Position numbers and translations under genes: made by a program. A DNA stretch of 64,000 bases from JBECKS01 sp964557005 (GTDB taxonomy: Bacteria > Pseudomonadota > Gammaproteobacteria > Pseudomonadales > JBECKS01). Of the stretch, positions 1-8,910 are shown piece after piece. Below the pieces are notes generated by a model that saw only the letters and a program-made list of their open reading frames with translations, made no database searches and was not told the origin of the DNA. The number at the start of each line of letters is the position of its first letter. Positions within the stretch are counted from its first letter, which is position 1. The DNA is taken from NCBI GenBank assembly GCA_964557005.1, contig CAZKYI010000001.1:434001-498000 (forward strand), given 5' to 3'.

Positions 1-564
1 AAAACGATTTTGTTCAACGAAAATTTACGCAAACAATTCAGGCAATTTTTTGAACGCAGCGATACTTTTGGTTTGGGCGTGTGCAATGGTTGTCAGATGA
101 TGTCAGCCTTGAAGAGCCTGATTCCTGGCGCGCAGCATTGGCCACGTTTTGTGCGTAATCTTTCACAACAATTTGAAGCGAGGGTGAGTGTTTTGAGTAT
201 TAACCAATCACCTTCGATATTTTTCTCTGGCATGCAGGGTAGTCAAATCCCTATTGCTGTTGCACATGGTGAAGGGCAGGTAGAAATTGAAAACAGTGAT
301 TTTGATTTTCTGAAAACGCACAACTTGCTTGCAGCGCAGTTTGTGGATTATCAAGGCCTTGCGACCGAACATTATCCTGCAAATCCGAATGGTTCTCCTG
401 AGGGTGCTACGGCTTTTTGTAATCAGGACGGGCGTTTTACCATTCTCATGCCGCACCCTGAGCGCGTATTCAGAACGGTTCAACATTCATGGCACCCTGA
501 GCACTGGTTAGAAGACTCGCCCTGGATGAGAATGTTTCAAAATGCGCGTGTCTGGGTAGGCTAA
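1..564 (+). CDS. purL: Phosphoribosylformylglycinamidine synthase, C-terminal part (partial at the window start)
   Basis: This is the 3' end of the large purine-biosynthesis enzyme that converts FGAR, ATP and glutamine to FGAM. Only the glutamine amidotransferase domain is in the window. The nucleophile elbow GVCNGCQMMS is visible, followed by WPRFVRN, the HGEG motif, YPANPNGSP and MPHPERVFRTV, which carries the His-Glu part of the catalytic triad. The ending HPE-W-EDSPWMR-FQNAR matches the E. coli PurL C-terminus as I remember it. The frame is open from base 1, so the start lies upstream of the window. Identification is secure. Confidence 0.97.
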   Translation, partial: KTILFNENLRKQFRQFFERSDTFGLGVCNGCQMMSALKSLIPGAQHWPRFVRNLSQQFEARVSVLSINQSPSIFFSGMQGSQIPIAVAHGEGQVEIENSDFDFLKTHNLLAAQFVDYQGLATEHYPANPNGSPEGATAFCNQDGRFTILMPHPERVFRTVQHSWHPEHWLEDSPWMRMFQNARVWVG

Positions 565-580
565 ATGTGGTCGCTTTAAA

Positions 581-901
581 ATGAATGAGCCATTTTACAA
601 GTTATGTTTTTATGTGCCTGAAAGTCATTTGGAAACCGTAAAACAGGCTTTGTTTGATGCAGGTGCAGGCAGTATAGGCAATTACGACCAGTGTTGTTGG
701 CAGGTAAAAGGTATGGGGCAGTTTCGCCCCTTGGCAGGCAGTTCTGCTTTCCTTGGTCGGGAAGGCAAGCTTGAGCAGGTAGAAGAATTTCGTGTTGAAA
801 TGCTTGTTAAAGTTTCCTGCAAACAGGCTGTACTGGATGCGCTTTATAATCATCACCCTTATGAAACGCCTGCTTTTGATTTCATCAGAACTGAAAACTG
901 A
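581..901 (+). CDS. Small NIF3/YqfO-like protein (stand-alone CutA-like domain)
   Basis: This 106-residue protein matches the short proteobacterial proteins annotated as 'NGG1p interacting factor NIF3' or YqfO family. They correspond to the ferredoxin-like (CutA/PII-like) insert domain of larger NIF3 proteins without the dinuclear metal domain. The diagnostic features are the start YKLCFYVPESH, the G-GSIG-Y--C-W block and the C-terminal HHPYETPAFD motif. It begins 16 bp after purL in the same direction and may be co-transcribed. The biochemical role is not established; a small-molecule or metal-sensing role would be inference. Confidence 0.8.
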   Translation: MNEPFYKLCFYVPESHLETVKQALFDAGAGSIGNYDQCCWQVKGMGQFRPLAGSSAFLGREGKLEQVEEFRVEMLVKVSCKQAVLDALYNHHPYETPAFDFIRTEN

Positions 902-1105
902 CATTCAGGGTTGCTCGGGCGTTAAGCGATTAAGCTTGAGAGTGAACAGAGGGTCATTTACCTTAAGGTAGGTTCGTGGTTTAATTTCGTGACTTAAAGG
1001 ATAGGCTGGGTGATAGCCTATTGGCGGATTGAATTGGATGCTTTTTGTTGGGAAGCTATCCTAAATCCTTGGAATATAAGTAGAAAATCAACAGCAGGAT
1101 TCAAC

Positions 1106-2650
1106 ATGAAAGCAAGTTTCGTTTTCCGGTTCATTTCAATTCCACATTCCATCAAAACGGCTCTTTTCTTATCAATTACGAGTTTGATGATTTCACCTCT
1201 TTCCTGGTCGGAATCAGAAGAAGCTGCGCTGGAAACAGAGCAGGTTGAAGTAACAGACCAACAAGCAGAAGTGGTGGAAACAAAAGCAACCATAGAAAGC
1301 TTGAGAGCATTGGTCGATAAAGGCGCTTACAAAGATGCCTATGCTCAAGGGCAAGACATGCTCTTCGATTACGAAGGCGAACCTGAATTTGATTTGTTGT
1401 ACGGTACAGCAGCTTCTGAAGTGGGTGAAACCAAAGAAGCAATATTTATATTTGAGCGTCTTGCCGAGAATGACCCTGCAAATATTCGTTATCAGTTAGA
1501 GCTGGGCAAAGCGTATTACCAGCAAGGTGAGCGGGATAAGGCAAGAGATATTTTTGAGCGTGTATTGGCCAGTGATCAGGAATTGCCTCCCAATGTAGAA
1601 GCAAGGATTCTGGCTTATCTTGATGCGATTAACTCAGGCAGTAATTTTGGTGACCCTGCAAAAGCTGAAACACTGAAAGGTTTTGTCGGCATTGCATTTG
1701 GTTCTGATTCCAACGCTAACGGTGCAACAGATTCAGGCACAATCAATCGCTATATTGGTGTGTCTGGAACACCTGGCTATACCATTTCCACCCCTAATGG
1801 CACCAAGGAAGAAAGCACTACCTATATCTCTCATCAAATAGCCTTGGCTTATGTCAAACCTTTGACCGAAAAGACAGCGCTTGATTTCAAGGTATTTGGT
1901 AGCAACAGAAAAAATATGGATGATGACCTGCGTAATCTGGATTCTGGTTCTGTGTATTTTGAAATTGGCAATCGTTGGAAAATCGGTGAAGGCCTGGCTT
2001 ATTTTTCCTTGCGCCAAACTGGTGTGAAGCTTGGGCATGACGATTTGTACGATTATTTCAATATCGGTATTTCCTGGGCTCAGCCACTTGAGTGGCAATA
2101 TGCAGACAGCATGAGCATTAACTTCACCACAGGTACGATTCGTTACAGTGATGATGCGAATGATTCCAGAGATATTGATCCCACCACATTTGACATAGGT
2201 TTCTCAAAGCAAGTCAATCAACTGATTCACTCAGTCGGCATTCAATATGGTATGGATTCCTCTCAAGGCTACCTGAAGAACTTTACTGGTAACGATGGCA
2301 TTACCCATGCAAAAGTAGCAACCGATTATCTGTCACGTGATTATTACGGTTTGAGCTACAGCCTTGCTTATTTGTATAGCACCAAAACAGTTTTTCAGGG
2401 CGGCGTGTTCTATCAGTCCTCCAGCTATGATGCAGTTGATCTGGAATTTACCAACCTGACTGGCCCAAGTACTGCTGAATTTGCAAAGCGTGATGGTGAT
2501 ATGATTGTGCTCACCCTGGGTGCTCGTTATAACTGGAACAAGTCACTGCATTTTCGTGCAAATGCAACCAGTATGGATGTCACGAGTGATATAGATTCTT
2601 TTGAATATTCCAGAAATAAGCTCGAAGTGGGAGCTGGTTATCAACTTTAA
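1106..2650 (+). CDS. TPR-containing outer-membrane beta-barrel protein
   Basis: The frame can be opened at a GTG at 1010, but I place the start at the ATG at 1106. It follows AGGA at about 1096 and begins a typical signal peptide (basic start, hydrophobic core, SWS-E cleavage region). About 514 residues. An acidic linker is followed by two or three TPR-like helices (about residues 65-165). From about residue 190 the protein alternates polar and hydrophobic residues with many Tyr, Asn and Gly, and ends in GAGYQL, as expected for a transmembrane beta-barrel. The layout resembles Slam/DUF560-type TPR-barrel proteins, but I cannot confirm that family by eye. The next gene encodes a FecR-domain protein, so the two probably form an envelope signalling or secretion pair. 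Confidence 0.65.
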   Translation: MKASFVFRFISIPHSIKTALFLSITSLMISPLSWSESEEAALETEQVEVTDQQAEVVETKATIESLRALVDKGAYKDAYAQGQDMLFDYEGEPEFDLLYGTAASEVGETKEAIFIFERLAENDPANIRYQLELGKAYYQQGERDKARDIFERVLASDQELPPNVEARILAYLDAINSGSNFGDPAKAETLKGFVGIAFGSDSNANGATDSGTINRYIGVSGTPGYTISTPNGTKEESTTYISHQIALAYVKPLTEKTALDFKVFGSNRKNMDDDLRNLDSGSVYFEIGNRWKIGEGLAYFSLRQTGVKLGHDDLYDYFNIGISWAQPLEWQYADSMSINFTTGTIRYSDDANDSRDIDPTTFDIGFSKQVNQLIHSVGIQYGMDSSQGYLKNFTGNDGITHAKVATDYLSRDYYGLSYSLAYLYSTKTVFQGGVFYQSSSYDAVDLEFTNLTGPSTAEFAKRDGDMIVLTLGARYNWNKSLHFRANATSMDVTSDIDSFEYSRNKLEVGAGYQL

Positions 2651-2725
2651 TTGTGGAAATTTGATAAAACCCGAAAGTCTTTGCCAACAATTGCCACCTG
2701 AAAAACAAGAAAACAGAGGTTTGCT

Positions 2726-4351
2726 ATGAGAGCGTTAAAATTACTTGCCGTAACTGCCATTGTTTCAATGGGCGTATTGTCCCCTTCACTCTATGCAGCT
2801 CAGGTAGCTGGATTTGTGATTGCGGCTCGAGGTTCTTTAACTGCGACGAATGATGCAGGTGAAACCAGAGAGCTGACACGCCGTTCGCAGTTTTATGCGA
2901 ATGAAACGCTGAAAACTGGCAGTGATTCTATGGCACAGTTACGTTTTCAGGATCACGCTTTAATGACTTTGAAACCTGATTCTCAGTTGAAAATTGGCGA
3001 ATATCGTTTTGGTGGTGCGAAGGATCCAGCGAATCAGTCATTTATGGAGCTGGTTTCAGGCGGATTCAGAACGATTTCGGGTGCGATAGGTAAAGTGGAT
3101 AAATCTGCTTACAGAATTCAGACGCCAGCAGCGAGTATTGGTATTCGTGGAACAGACTACGAATTGATTATCTCTTTGGACGGAAAAGTGTTTGCTGCGG
3201 TTCACGATGGTGGCATTACGCTGGTTAATGATCTGGGTGATTTGAACCTGGGTGCAGGCAGTGAATATCTTTTCGCAGAAGTGGGCGTAGGCCAGTCACC
3301 ACTTGGCTTGAGTGAAATGCCAGAGATATTCAAAGTTAAAGATGGCGAGAAAGAAGAGCTTACAGAAGAGCAAAAAGCCAAGGTAGCCAAAAAAGTAGAA
3401 GAAGGTAAAAGCAAAATTGATGCACTTCTGGCGCAGTTAGGTGAAGGCGGCGAACGTAATGATGATGGAGAAAAGCAACGCTCTATTTATGAAAATGCGC
3501 TTGCTTCAGATGACTCACTCGATACACGTCTTGATCCAAAGGATTTTGAAGCATTGAAAAATGGTGATTTTACGCTGAGCAGTGATCAGGATAATTTTGT
3601 TACAGGAAAATCGATTGATAAGGACGGTAAGCGTATTTTCCTGACAGAGGATAATTCGCTAATTGCATTTACGCCTGACAAACTCACTTTGGAAACAGTT
3701 GGTCGAGGCGTAGAGGGTACAGGACACCCCAATGTTGTGTGGGGAAGCTGGGACAAAGGCGTACGTCTTGGCAACATGGGTGTTGAAGTACCATTCACGG
3801 CAGATACACAACATTTTTTTGCAGTGCGCCAGATGGACGCACAAAGTATTAAGAATGCAAGCAGCACAGCGTATTTGAACAATGTGGTTTTTTCAGGCAC
3901 CACAACTCGCCCTGATTTGGTTGAGATAAGTAATACCTATGGTTCCTTCGTGCTCCTTGATTTTGATAACCAGACGATAGATGGGACGCTTAATATTGGC
4001 ATAACTGGTAAGGGTGCTCTGGAAGAATTTGGCAGTGGGCAAGCAACATTGAAATTTGATGGCAAGATGTTGGCGAACAATGCGGTCAATAATAATTTTA
4101 ATGGCAGATTATCTCTGCAAGAGAATGAGTTGAAAGGGGTCAAGGTTAGAGGAGCGATTGCACAGCCCACAGATAAAGCAAATATGAATACAGCAGCGTT
4201 TGCAGGTGGCTTTGATGCTTCCTTGCCAGGAGATGTCTTTAATGGCTTTAAGGTAGGTGCAAAAGGCATGTTTGTATTCACTAGTGGAGAAACACTGATT
4301 GATGGAGGCGACAAGGGAATTAAAATTATTCCTATGGCTCCACCCAGATAA
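2726..4351 (+). CDS. FecR-domain periplasmic protein
   Basis: 541 residues with a clear signal peptide ending near SLYAA-Q. Residues about 40-150 form a FecR domain: L--RSQFYANETLKTGSDS, F-DHALMTLKPDS, the S-GGFRTISG motif and the closing Y-I-TPAASIGIRGTDYE. An acidic Lys/Glu-rich helix follows (about 205-245). The C-terminal ~290 residues look beta-rich and are unrecognised. AGAGG precedes the ATG. It lies 75 bp behind the TPR-barrel gene and converges on a CHASE2-adenylate cyclase gene. FecR-domain proteins often neighbour CHASE2 cyclases, so a role as periplasmic partner or ligand is plausible but inferred. A shared terminator lies just beyond the stop. Confidence 0.8.
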   Translation: MRALKLLAVTAIVSMGVLSPSLYAAQVAGFVIAARGSLTATNDAGETRELTRRSQFYANETLKTGSDSMAQLRFQDHALMTLKPDSQLKIGEYRFGGAKDPANQSFMELVSGGFRTISGAIGKVDKSAYRIQTPAASIGIRGTDYELIISLDGKVFAAVHDGGITLVNDLGDLNLGAGSEYLFAEVGVGQSPLGLSEMPEIFKVKDGEKEELTEEQKAKVAKKVEEGKSKIDALLAQLGEGGERNDDGEKQRSIYENALASDDSLDTRLDPKDFEALKNGDFTLSSDQDNFVTGKSIDKDGKRIFLTEDNSLIAFTPDKLTLETVGRGVEGTGHPNVVWGSWDKGVRLGNMGVEVPFTADTQHFFAVRQMDAQSIKNASSTAYLNNVVFSGTTTRPDLVEISNTYGSFVLLDFDNQTIDGTLNIGITGKGALEEFGSGQATLKFDGKMLANNAVNNNFNGRLSLQENELKGVKVRGAIAQPTDKANMNTAAFAGGFDASLPGDVFNGFKVGAKGMFVFTSGETLIDGGDKGIKIIPMAPPR

Positions 4352-4375
4352 AAAACACTCTGACTTCCTGGACAA

Positions 4376-4408
4376 ACAAAAAGCCCCACACATGTGGGGC
4401 TTTTTGTT
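4376..4408. terminator. Bidirectional Rho-independent terminator
   Basis: The perfect palindrome GCCCCACA-CA-TGTGGGGC (4383-4400) has an A-run on its left and TTTTTGTTT on its right. It lies between the convergent FecR and CHASE2-cyclase genes and can terminate transcription from both sides. Confidence 0.92.
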
Positions 4409-4430
4409 TAGGTTGTTTCCTTTGTAACTG

Positions 4431-6668
4431 TTACTTGCTGGTATGTTTAAAAGTGGCATCCCAGTTTTCAGGCAGCTCCATTTTGCTCATCGACTGAATC
4501 CGTTGCAGATAAATTTTATAGATGCTGATGTTTGGTGATTGTTTGGACAAGGCAGTGAATATTTTCTTTGCATCCGCCCAGTGCTGATTTCTATAAGCCA
4601 ATAAACCCTGATGATAGGCATCGAGTGCTTTCAGTTCCGCATCACTGAGTTCGGAAAATTTACCCAGTGGTTCGAACACGTTCACAGGCTCTTCCTTTCC
4701 TTTTACCTGAATGCGGTCAATTTCCCTGAACGCGTAATCGTCCAGGCCTTCAATGGTATTTTCACCGACAAGCAGGGTGACACCATAAAATTTGGTCAGA
4801 CTTTCGAGGCGAGAGGAAAGATTCACCGCATCGCCGAGCACCGTGTAGGCACGACGATAGGTGGAACCCATGTCGCCCACATTCATCAGTCCTGAATTCA
4901 GCCCCACACCGATATTGATTTCAGGGAAGCCTTTTGCCTTGAATTCTTCTTTCAGGCTTTCTGTTTTTTTCAACATGGCTAATGAAGCTTCAAGTGCATG
5001 GCGACGATGTTGTGAATCTTCCAGAGGTGCGCCCCAGAACGCCATCACCATATCGCCCACATATTTATCGATGGTGCCATCGGTTTCAAAAATAATCTTC
5101 GTAATTGGCGTAAAGTATTCATTGAGCATTTGCTTGAGTTCTTCAGCATTTAGTCCTTCTGAAATACTGGTAAAACTACGGATATCCGAGAACAGCACCG
5201 TCATTTCCCGCGTATCACTGGCAAAAGCATCGTAGTTTTCTGAATTTACCATTTTGTCGATGTGCGCAGGGGGGACATATTGTCCAAACATGTCCTTGAG
5301 TTCTCTGCGGCGCGAGCTTTCCTGAAAGAAACCGACCGCAATATTGAGCACGGTGACTCCAGCAATCAGAATCACCAAGGGCGCCTGCGATAAATCAAAA
5401 CGACTGAATACCCATAAGTAGTAATTCCAGGCCAGATAGCTGAACAGCGTGATTAGCCCCGTTGAAACCATTGCGATTGAGCCAAGGTGGGGCATGAAAC
5501 CCGACAGGAACAAACCCACCAGCAGAATCAGAAAGCTGATTAACACGCTTTCCCAATCGGGTTGGAAGGGAATGCCGCCTTCCAGCAGGCCTTTTAAAAT
5601 GTTGGCATGTACCTCCACCCCAGGGTAGCCGGTTTCGAGCGGGGTGGTGCGCAAATCCTTTAGTCCGAGCGCTGATGTGCCCACCAGAACAATGGCGTTT
5701 TCCAACGCACCTTCGGGCACATTATCGTTGAGCACATCGGTGGCCGAGATGTAAGGAAAGCTTTTTTGCTTGCCGATATAGGGTACCAGCACATTACCGG
5801 AAGCATCGGTGTTGGCCAGAAATTCGCTGATGCCAATCGCCGTGATAGAAGTGAGGCCGCCCAAATCATCGGTATAGAATTCAACTTGCTCGGTAAAAAG
5901 GTAGGCCATACCTGCAGCCAGACTTAATGAAGGATAAAATTTTCCTTCGTAGGGAATTACCAGAGGGGAACGCCTGATTACGCCGTCGGGATCAGGAATG
6001 GTAAATACCGACCCTGCACCTTTGGCAGCATCTTGCAGAACCGACAGGTTGGAGATGATGCCAGGCATCGGTTGCACCGCAAAAGATTCCATCAGTTCTG
6101 TGCCAACTTCCCACACACTCGGTGGTTCTGCGCCAACGTGGCTGCTTTCAAAGTCGAAGAAATAACCGAGAATCACATCGGTTTTTGAAAATGAGCGCGC
6201 AAACACGGCATCGGCATCTGCGACAGCTTCAATTTTTTTGAGCTGTTCCCTGATAGTGTAAACAGGGTAATGCTGCATGATTTCTGTTGCAGGATTGCGT
6301 TCAGGCTCTGAAAACACAATATCGAATGCGACAACCGATGCGCCCTGTGCAGCGAGTTTTTCGACCAGTTGTGCAAGTTTAACGCGGCTCCACTGCCAGC
6401 GGCCTTCGGCACGCAAGGATTTTTCATCGATATCGAGAATGACGATGTTGTGCTCACTGGCATGAAGCTGTTCGTCCAAAGTGATGCGATAACGCAAATC
6501 GTAAAAGAAGGCTTCGACACGATTGAGGCTGTTATCCTTCAGTGGGTTAACACCCTGCGTATATTCCCAGGAAAAAATCACCAGCGTGAAAAAAAAGCCA
6601 ATGACAGAAGTGCGCGTGAGTGAAAAGTATTTTTTTATTATTGTTATTGTTTTCATGGCCGCTAGCAT
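4431..6668 (-). CDS. CHASE2-domain class III adenylate cyclase
   Basis: About 745 residues. After an N-terminal membrane anchor (about 15-35) a long extracytoplasmic CHASE2 domain follows (about 40-345; markers VILDIDEKSL, GRWQWSR, VVAFDIVFSEP). Three membrane helices lie at about 365-460 and a class III nucleotide cyclase domain at about 480-665. Both metal-binding aspartates are present (LFSDIRSFT near residue 489; GTIDKYVGDMVMAFWG near 533). So are LGDAVNLSSRLE (transition-state Asn/Arg) and the Lys of DKYVGD that fits ATP specificity. It should therefore make cAMP in response to an envelope signal. The C-terminus carries a TPR-like helical tail. Translation may start at 6668 or at the Met at 6656. 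It lies 12 bp behind the HD-GYP gene on the same strand, so the two are probably one operon. Confidence 0.9.
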   Translation of the reverse strand: MLAAMKTITIIKKYFSLTRTSVIGFFFTLVIFSWEYTQGVNPLKDNSLNRVEAFFYDLRYRITLDEQLHASEHNIVILDIDEKSLRAEGRWQWSRVKLAQLVEKLAAQGASVVAFDIVFSEPERNPATEIMQHYPVYTIREQLKKIEAVADADAVFARSFSKTDVILGYFFDFESSHVGAEPPSVWEVGTELMESFAVQPMPGIISNLSVLQDAAKGAGSVFTIPDPDGVIRRSPLVIPYEGKFYPSLSLAAGMAYLFTEQVEFYTDDLGGLTSITAIGISEFLANTDASGNVLVPYIGKQKSFPYISATDVLNDNVPEGALENAIVLVGTSALGLKDLRTTPLETGYPGVEVHANILKGLLEGGIPFQPDWESVLISFLILLVGLFLSGFMPHLGSIAMVSTGLITLFSYLAWNYYLWVFSRFDLSQAPLVILIAGVTVLNIAVGFFQESSRRRELKDMFGQYVPPAHIDKMVNSENYDAFASDTREMTVLFSDIRSFTSISEGLNAEELKQMLNEYFTPITKIIFETDGTIDKYVGDMVMAFWGAPLEDSQHRRHALEASLAMLKKTESLKEEFKAKGFPEINIGVGLNSGLMNVGDMGSTYRRAYTVLGDAVNLSSRLESLTKFYGVTLLVGENTIEGLDDYAFREIDRIQVKGKEEPVNVFEPLGKFSELSDAELKALDAYHQGLLAYRNQHWADAKKIFTALSKQSPNISIYKIYLQRIQSMSKMELPENWDATFKHTSK

Positions 6669-6680
6669 GCCACAAATTGG

Positions 6681-8858
6681 CTATTGAACAAATGCCTGAA
6701 CCTGATGCAGATAGCTTGAAACATCGTTTATATCGAGCTGTTCAGGGGTAAGGCACGTTTGCGCATAGCGTTTCCATACGCCCTGTTTCAGAAACATGGC
6801 AAAAAGTGCGGCATCAATATGTTCGTCCTTCACCATGTTGCTCATGATTGAAAGTGTCTGGCTGAGTTTCATCGGGTCTTTGTAGGGGCGATCCTTGGAA
6901 GTCAGTGCTTCAAAAATATCAGCGATGGCCATCATGCGTGCAGGAATCGACATTTGTTCGCGCGTCAAGCCTTTGGGAAAACCCTTGCCATTCATTTTTT
7001 CGTGATGTCCGCCAGCAATTTCAGGCACACGTTTCAAATCTTTTGGAAAGTGCAGGGATTCAAGCATATCAATGGTAACCTGCATATGGTTGTTAATGAT
7101 GTCCCTTTCCTCTTTGGTGATAGTGCCTCTTGCAATACACAGGTTATACACTTCATCAGCATCGAGCATGGCGCAGATTTTTCCCTCATGGTTACGCCAT
7201 GTGAATTCTGCAATGTGTTTTACGCGGTTCTGATATTCCTCACTCATAAACTCGCCACCTTTATTGCAACTTTCTATAAAGGCGCGATCAGATTCTATTT
7301 GCAACAAATTGGTTTCGAGTTCCAGTTTTAATTGTGGAATCGATTCAGGATTGGCAAGCATTTCATGCGTGTATTCCAGTTCCAGTTGCTGTTTCAAAAT
7401 GGTGAAACGATTATTAACTTCGTGAATGGAATCACGCATACGATGCAGTTTGGTAGATTTTTCCAGAACCGAATCAGGCGTGGTTAATTTTCCGCAATCA
7501 TGTAACCACGATGCCACCTGAATTTCATAGCGTTGTTCATCATCTACCTGAAACTCGGGAAAGAATTCCTGATCGCAACAAATCGCATCGACCATCATGT
7601 CCATAATCACAGGGATTTGCTGGCAGTGTGCAGAAGTGTGGGGTGATTTGGCATCAATCGCACCCGCAATACATTGCACAAATGAATCGAGCAATAAACG
7701 GTGGTCTTCCAGCAGAATCTGGAGATCTACCACAATCGCAGCGTATTGTGTAAGCGCGGTAATCACTGGCTCCAGTTCGCTGGCAAATGCAATGGTTTCA
7801 TCATTTGCGGGATTGGTGGCATTAATCAGTTGAATGACACCAATGACATCATTGTCATGGTTCAGGAGTGGAACAACCAGCAACGATTGGGTTCTGTAAT
7901 GGATTTTTTTATCAAAAGCGCGTGCACCGCTTGAATCAAACTCCTCGTTTTCGTAGATGTCCTCAATGTTGAGAATCTTTTTATGATTGGCCACATAACA
8001 GGCAATGTTTTTTTCGTTGGCCTGTCGGTTTTCATCAAACAGTTTAAGCGGTGAAAAGGTGTTGTTTTCCGATTTCCTGTTAATGTAATGGTTAAGGCTT
8101 TTATTGATGAGGCATTCAAAAACCAGTTGTGCAGCGTGCTCTTCTCCTTTAAGCATATAGAGCGTTCCACCATCTGCATGGGTGATTTTCATAGCTTCGC
8201 GCAACACGTTTTCCAGTAATTTATCGACATCGCGTTCAGCAAGCAGATTGATGAGCACTTCATTCTTTTCGTTCGATAACAAGGCATTATCGAGTGCCAG
8301 TGCAGAAAAGTTGGCGAGTATGCTGATAATGGATTCAAATTCTTGTGAGAAAGCAATCACTTCACCCGCTTCATTGCAGGCATTGATTAACTGGAGCACG
8401 CCCACCACTTCTGAACTGTGGTTTAACAAAGGTGCAACGAGGAAGGATTTTGAGTGATAACCTGTGCGCTGGTCGAAAGCTTTCATGCCGGAAAAGTCAA
8501 AGGCTTCAGTAGCGTAAGCATCAGCAATGTTGAGTAATTGATGGGTGATGGCTGCGTGACTGGCAATGTTATGGTGATTTTTTTCACCCGTTTGTTTTGA
8601 AACCAGTTCAATCGAAGGCAGGGTAATTGCATCACCGTGAAGCCCACCCATGTAAATGTTGAGTGATTTGTTTAATACGATGGAAAAATCCAGCACCTGC
8701 GGATCATCAAGGTTGGTGAGGTAGAGTGTTCCGCCATCGGCGTTGGTGAGTTCCATCGCCTTGTTCAGCACAATTTCGCACAACTTGATGGTGTCTCTTT
8801 CAACAAAAAAAGATTGCAGGATGTCAAAAAGTAAACGGTTGTCTTGTTCTGTACTCAT
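6681..8858 (-). CDS. Tandem GAF sensor protein with C-terminal HD-GYP phosphodiesterase domain
   Basis: 725 residues. Two similar GAF domains lie at about 10-190 and 200-385. They share TNADGGTLYL / THADGGTLYM, the F--SG--AFD motif and LL-V-PLLNH---VGV-QLINA, which indicates an internal duplication. The HD-GYP region starts near 395, with the HD pair in WLHDCGKLTTPDSVLEK (about residue 452) and HHEKMNGKGFP (about 617). The usual GYP is therefore GFP. The stretch between the two motifs is about 165 residues, roughly 100 more than I expect for the family. Such domains hydrolyse cyclic di-GMP; activity of this variant is unproven. It is the first gene of a two-gene operon with the CHASE2-adenylate cyclase, linking cyclic-di-GMP and cAMP signalling. 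Confidence 0.87.
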   Translation of the reverse strand: MSTEQDNRLLFDILQSFFVERDTIKLCEIVLNKAMELTNADGGTLYLTNLDDPQVLDFSIVLNKSLNIYMGGLHGDAITLPSIELVSKQTGEKNHHNIASHAAITHQLLNIADAYATEAFDFSGMKAFDQRTGYHSKSFLVAPLLNHSSEVVGVLQLINACNEAGEVIAFSQEFESIISILANFSALALDNALLSNEKNEVLINLLAERDVDKLLENVLREAMKITHADGGTLYMLKGEEHAAQLVFECLINKSLNHYINRKSENNTFSPLKLFDENRQANEKNIACYVANHKKILNIEDIYENEEFDSSGARAFDKKIHYRTQSLLVVPLLNHDNDVIGVIQLINATNPANDETIAFASELEPVITALTQYAAIVVDLQILLEDHRLLLDSFVQCIAGAIDAKSPHTSAHCQQIPVIMDMMVDAICCDQEFFPEFQVDDEQRYEIQVASWLHDCGKLTTPDSVLEKSTKLHRMRDSIHEVNNRFTILKQQLELEYTHEMLANPESIPQLKLELETNLLQIESDRAFIESCNKGGEFMSEEYQNRVKHIAEFTWRNHEGKICAMLDADEVYNLCIARGTITKEERDIINNHMQVTIDMLESLHFPKDLKRVPEIAGGHHEKMNGKGFPKGLTREQMSIPARMMAIADIFEALTSKDRPYKDPMKLSQTLSIMSNMVKDEHIDAALFAMFLKQGVWKRYAQTCLTPEQLDINDVSSYLHQVQAFVQ

Positions 8859-8910
8859 AGATGCTGATGCTACTCGAAGGGTTCAGGAAAAAATTTTACA
8901 CCATCGTGAT

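Noticed and set aside
960..1020. Short palindromes (TACCTTAAGGTA; TAGGCT...AGCCTA) ahead of the TPR-barrel gene, considered as a riboswitch or operator
   Set aside because: They do not fit a riboswitch fold known to me and are short enough to be coincidental.
1010..1105. Upstream extension of the TPR-barrel gene to a GTG at 1010
   Set aside because: The extra 32 residues would precede a complete signal peptide, and the ATG at 1106 has its own ribosome-binding site.
4861..5235. Open frame on the plus strand inside the adenylate cyclase gene
   Set aside because: It is a shadow of the cyclase coding sequence on the other strand; the real gene has intact catalytic motifs over the same bases.
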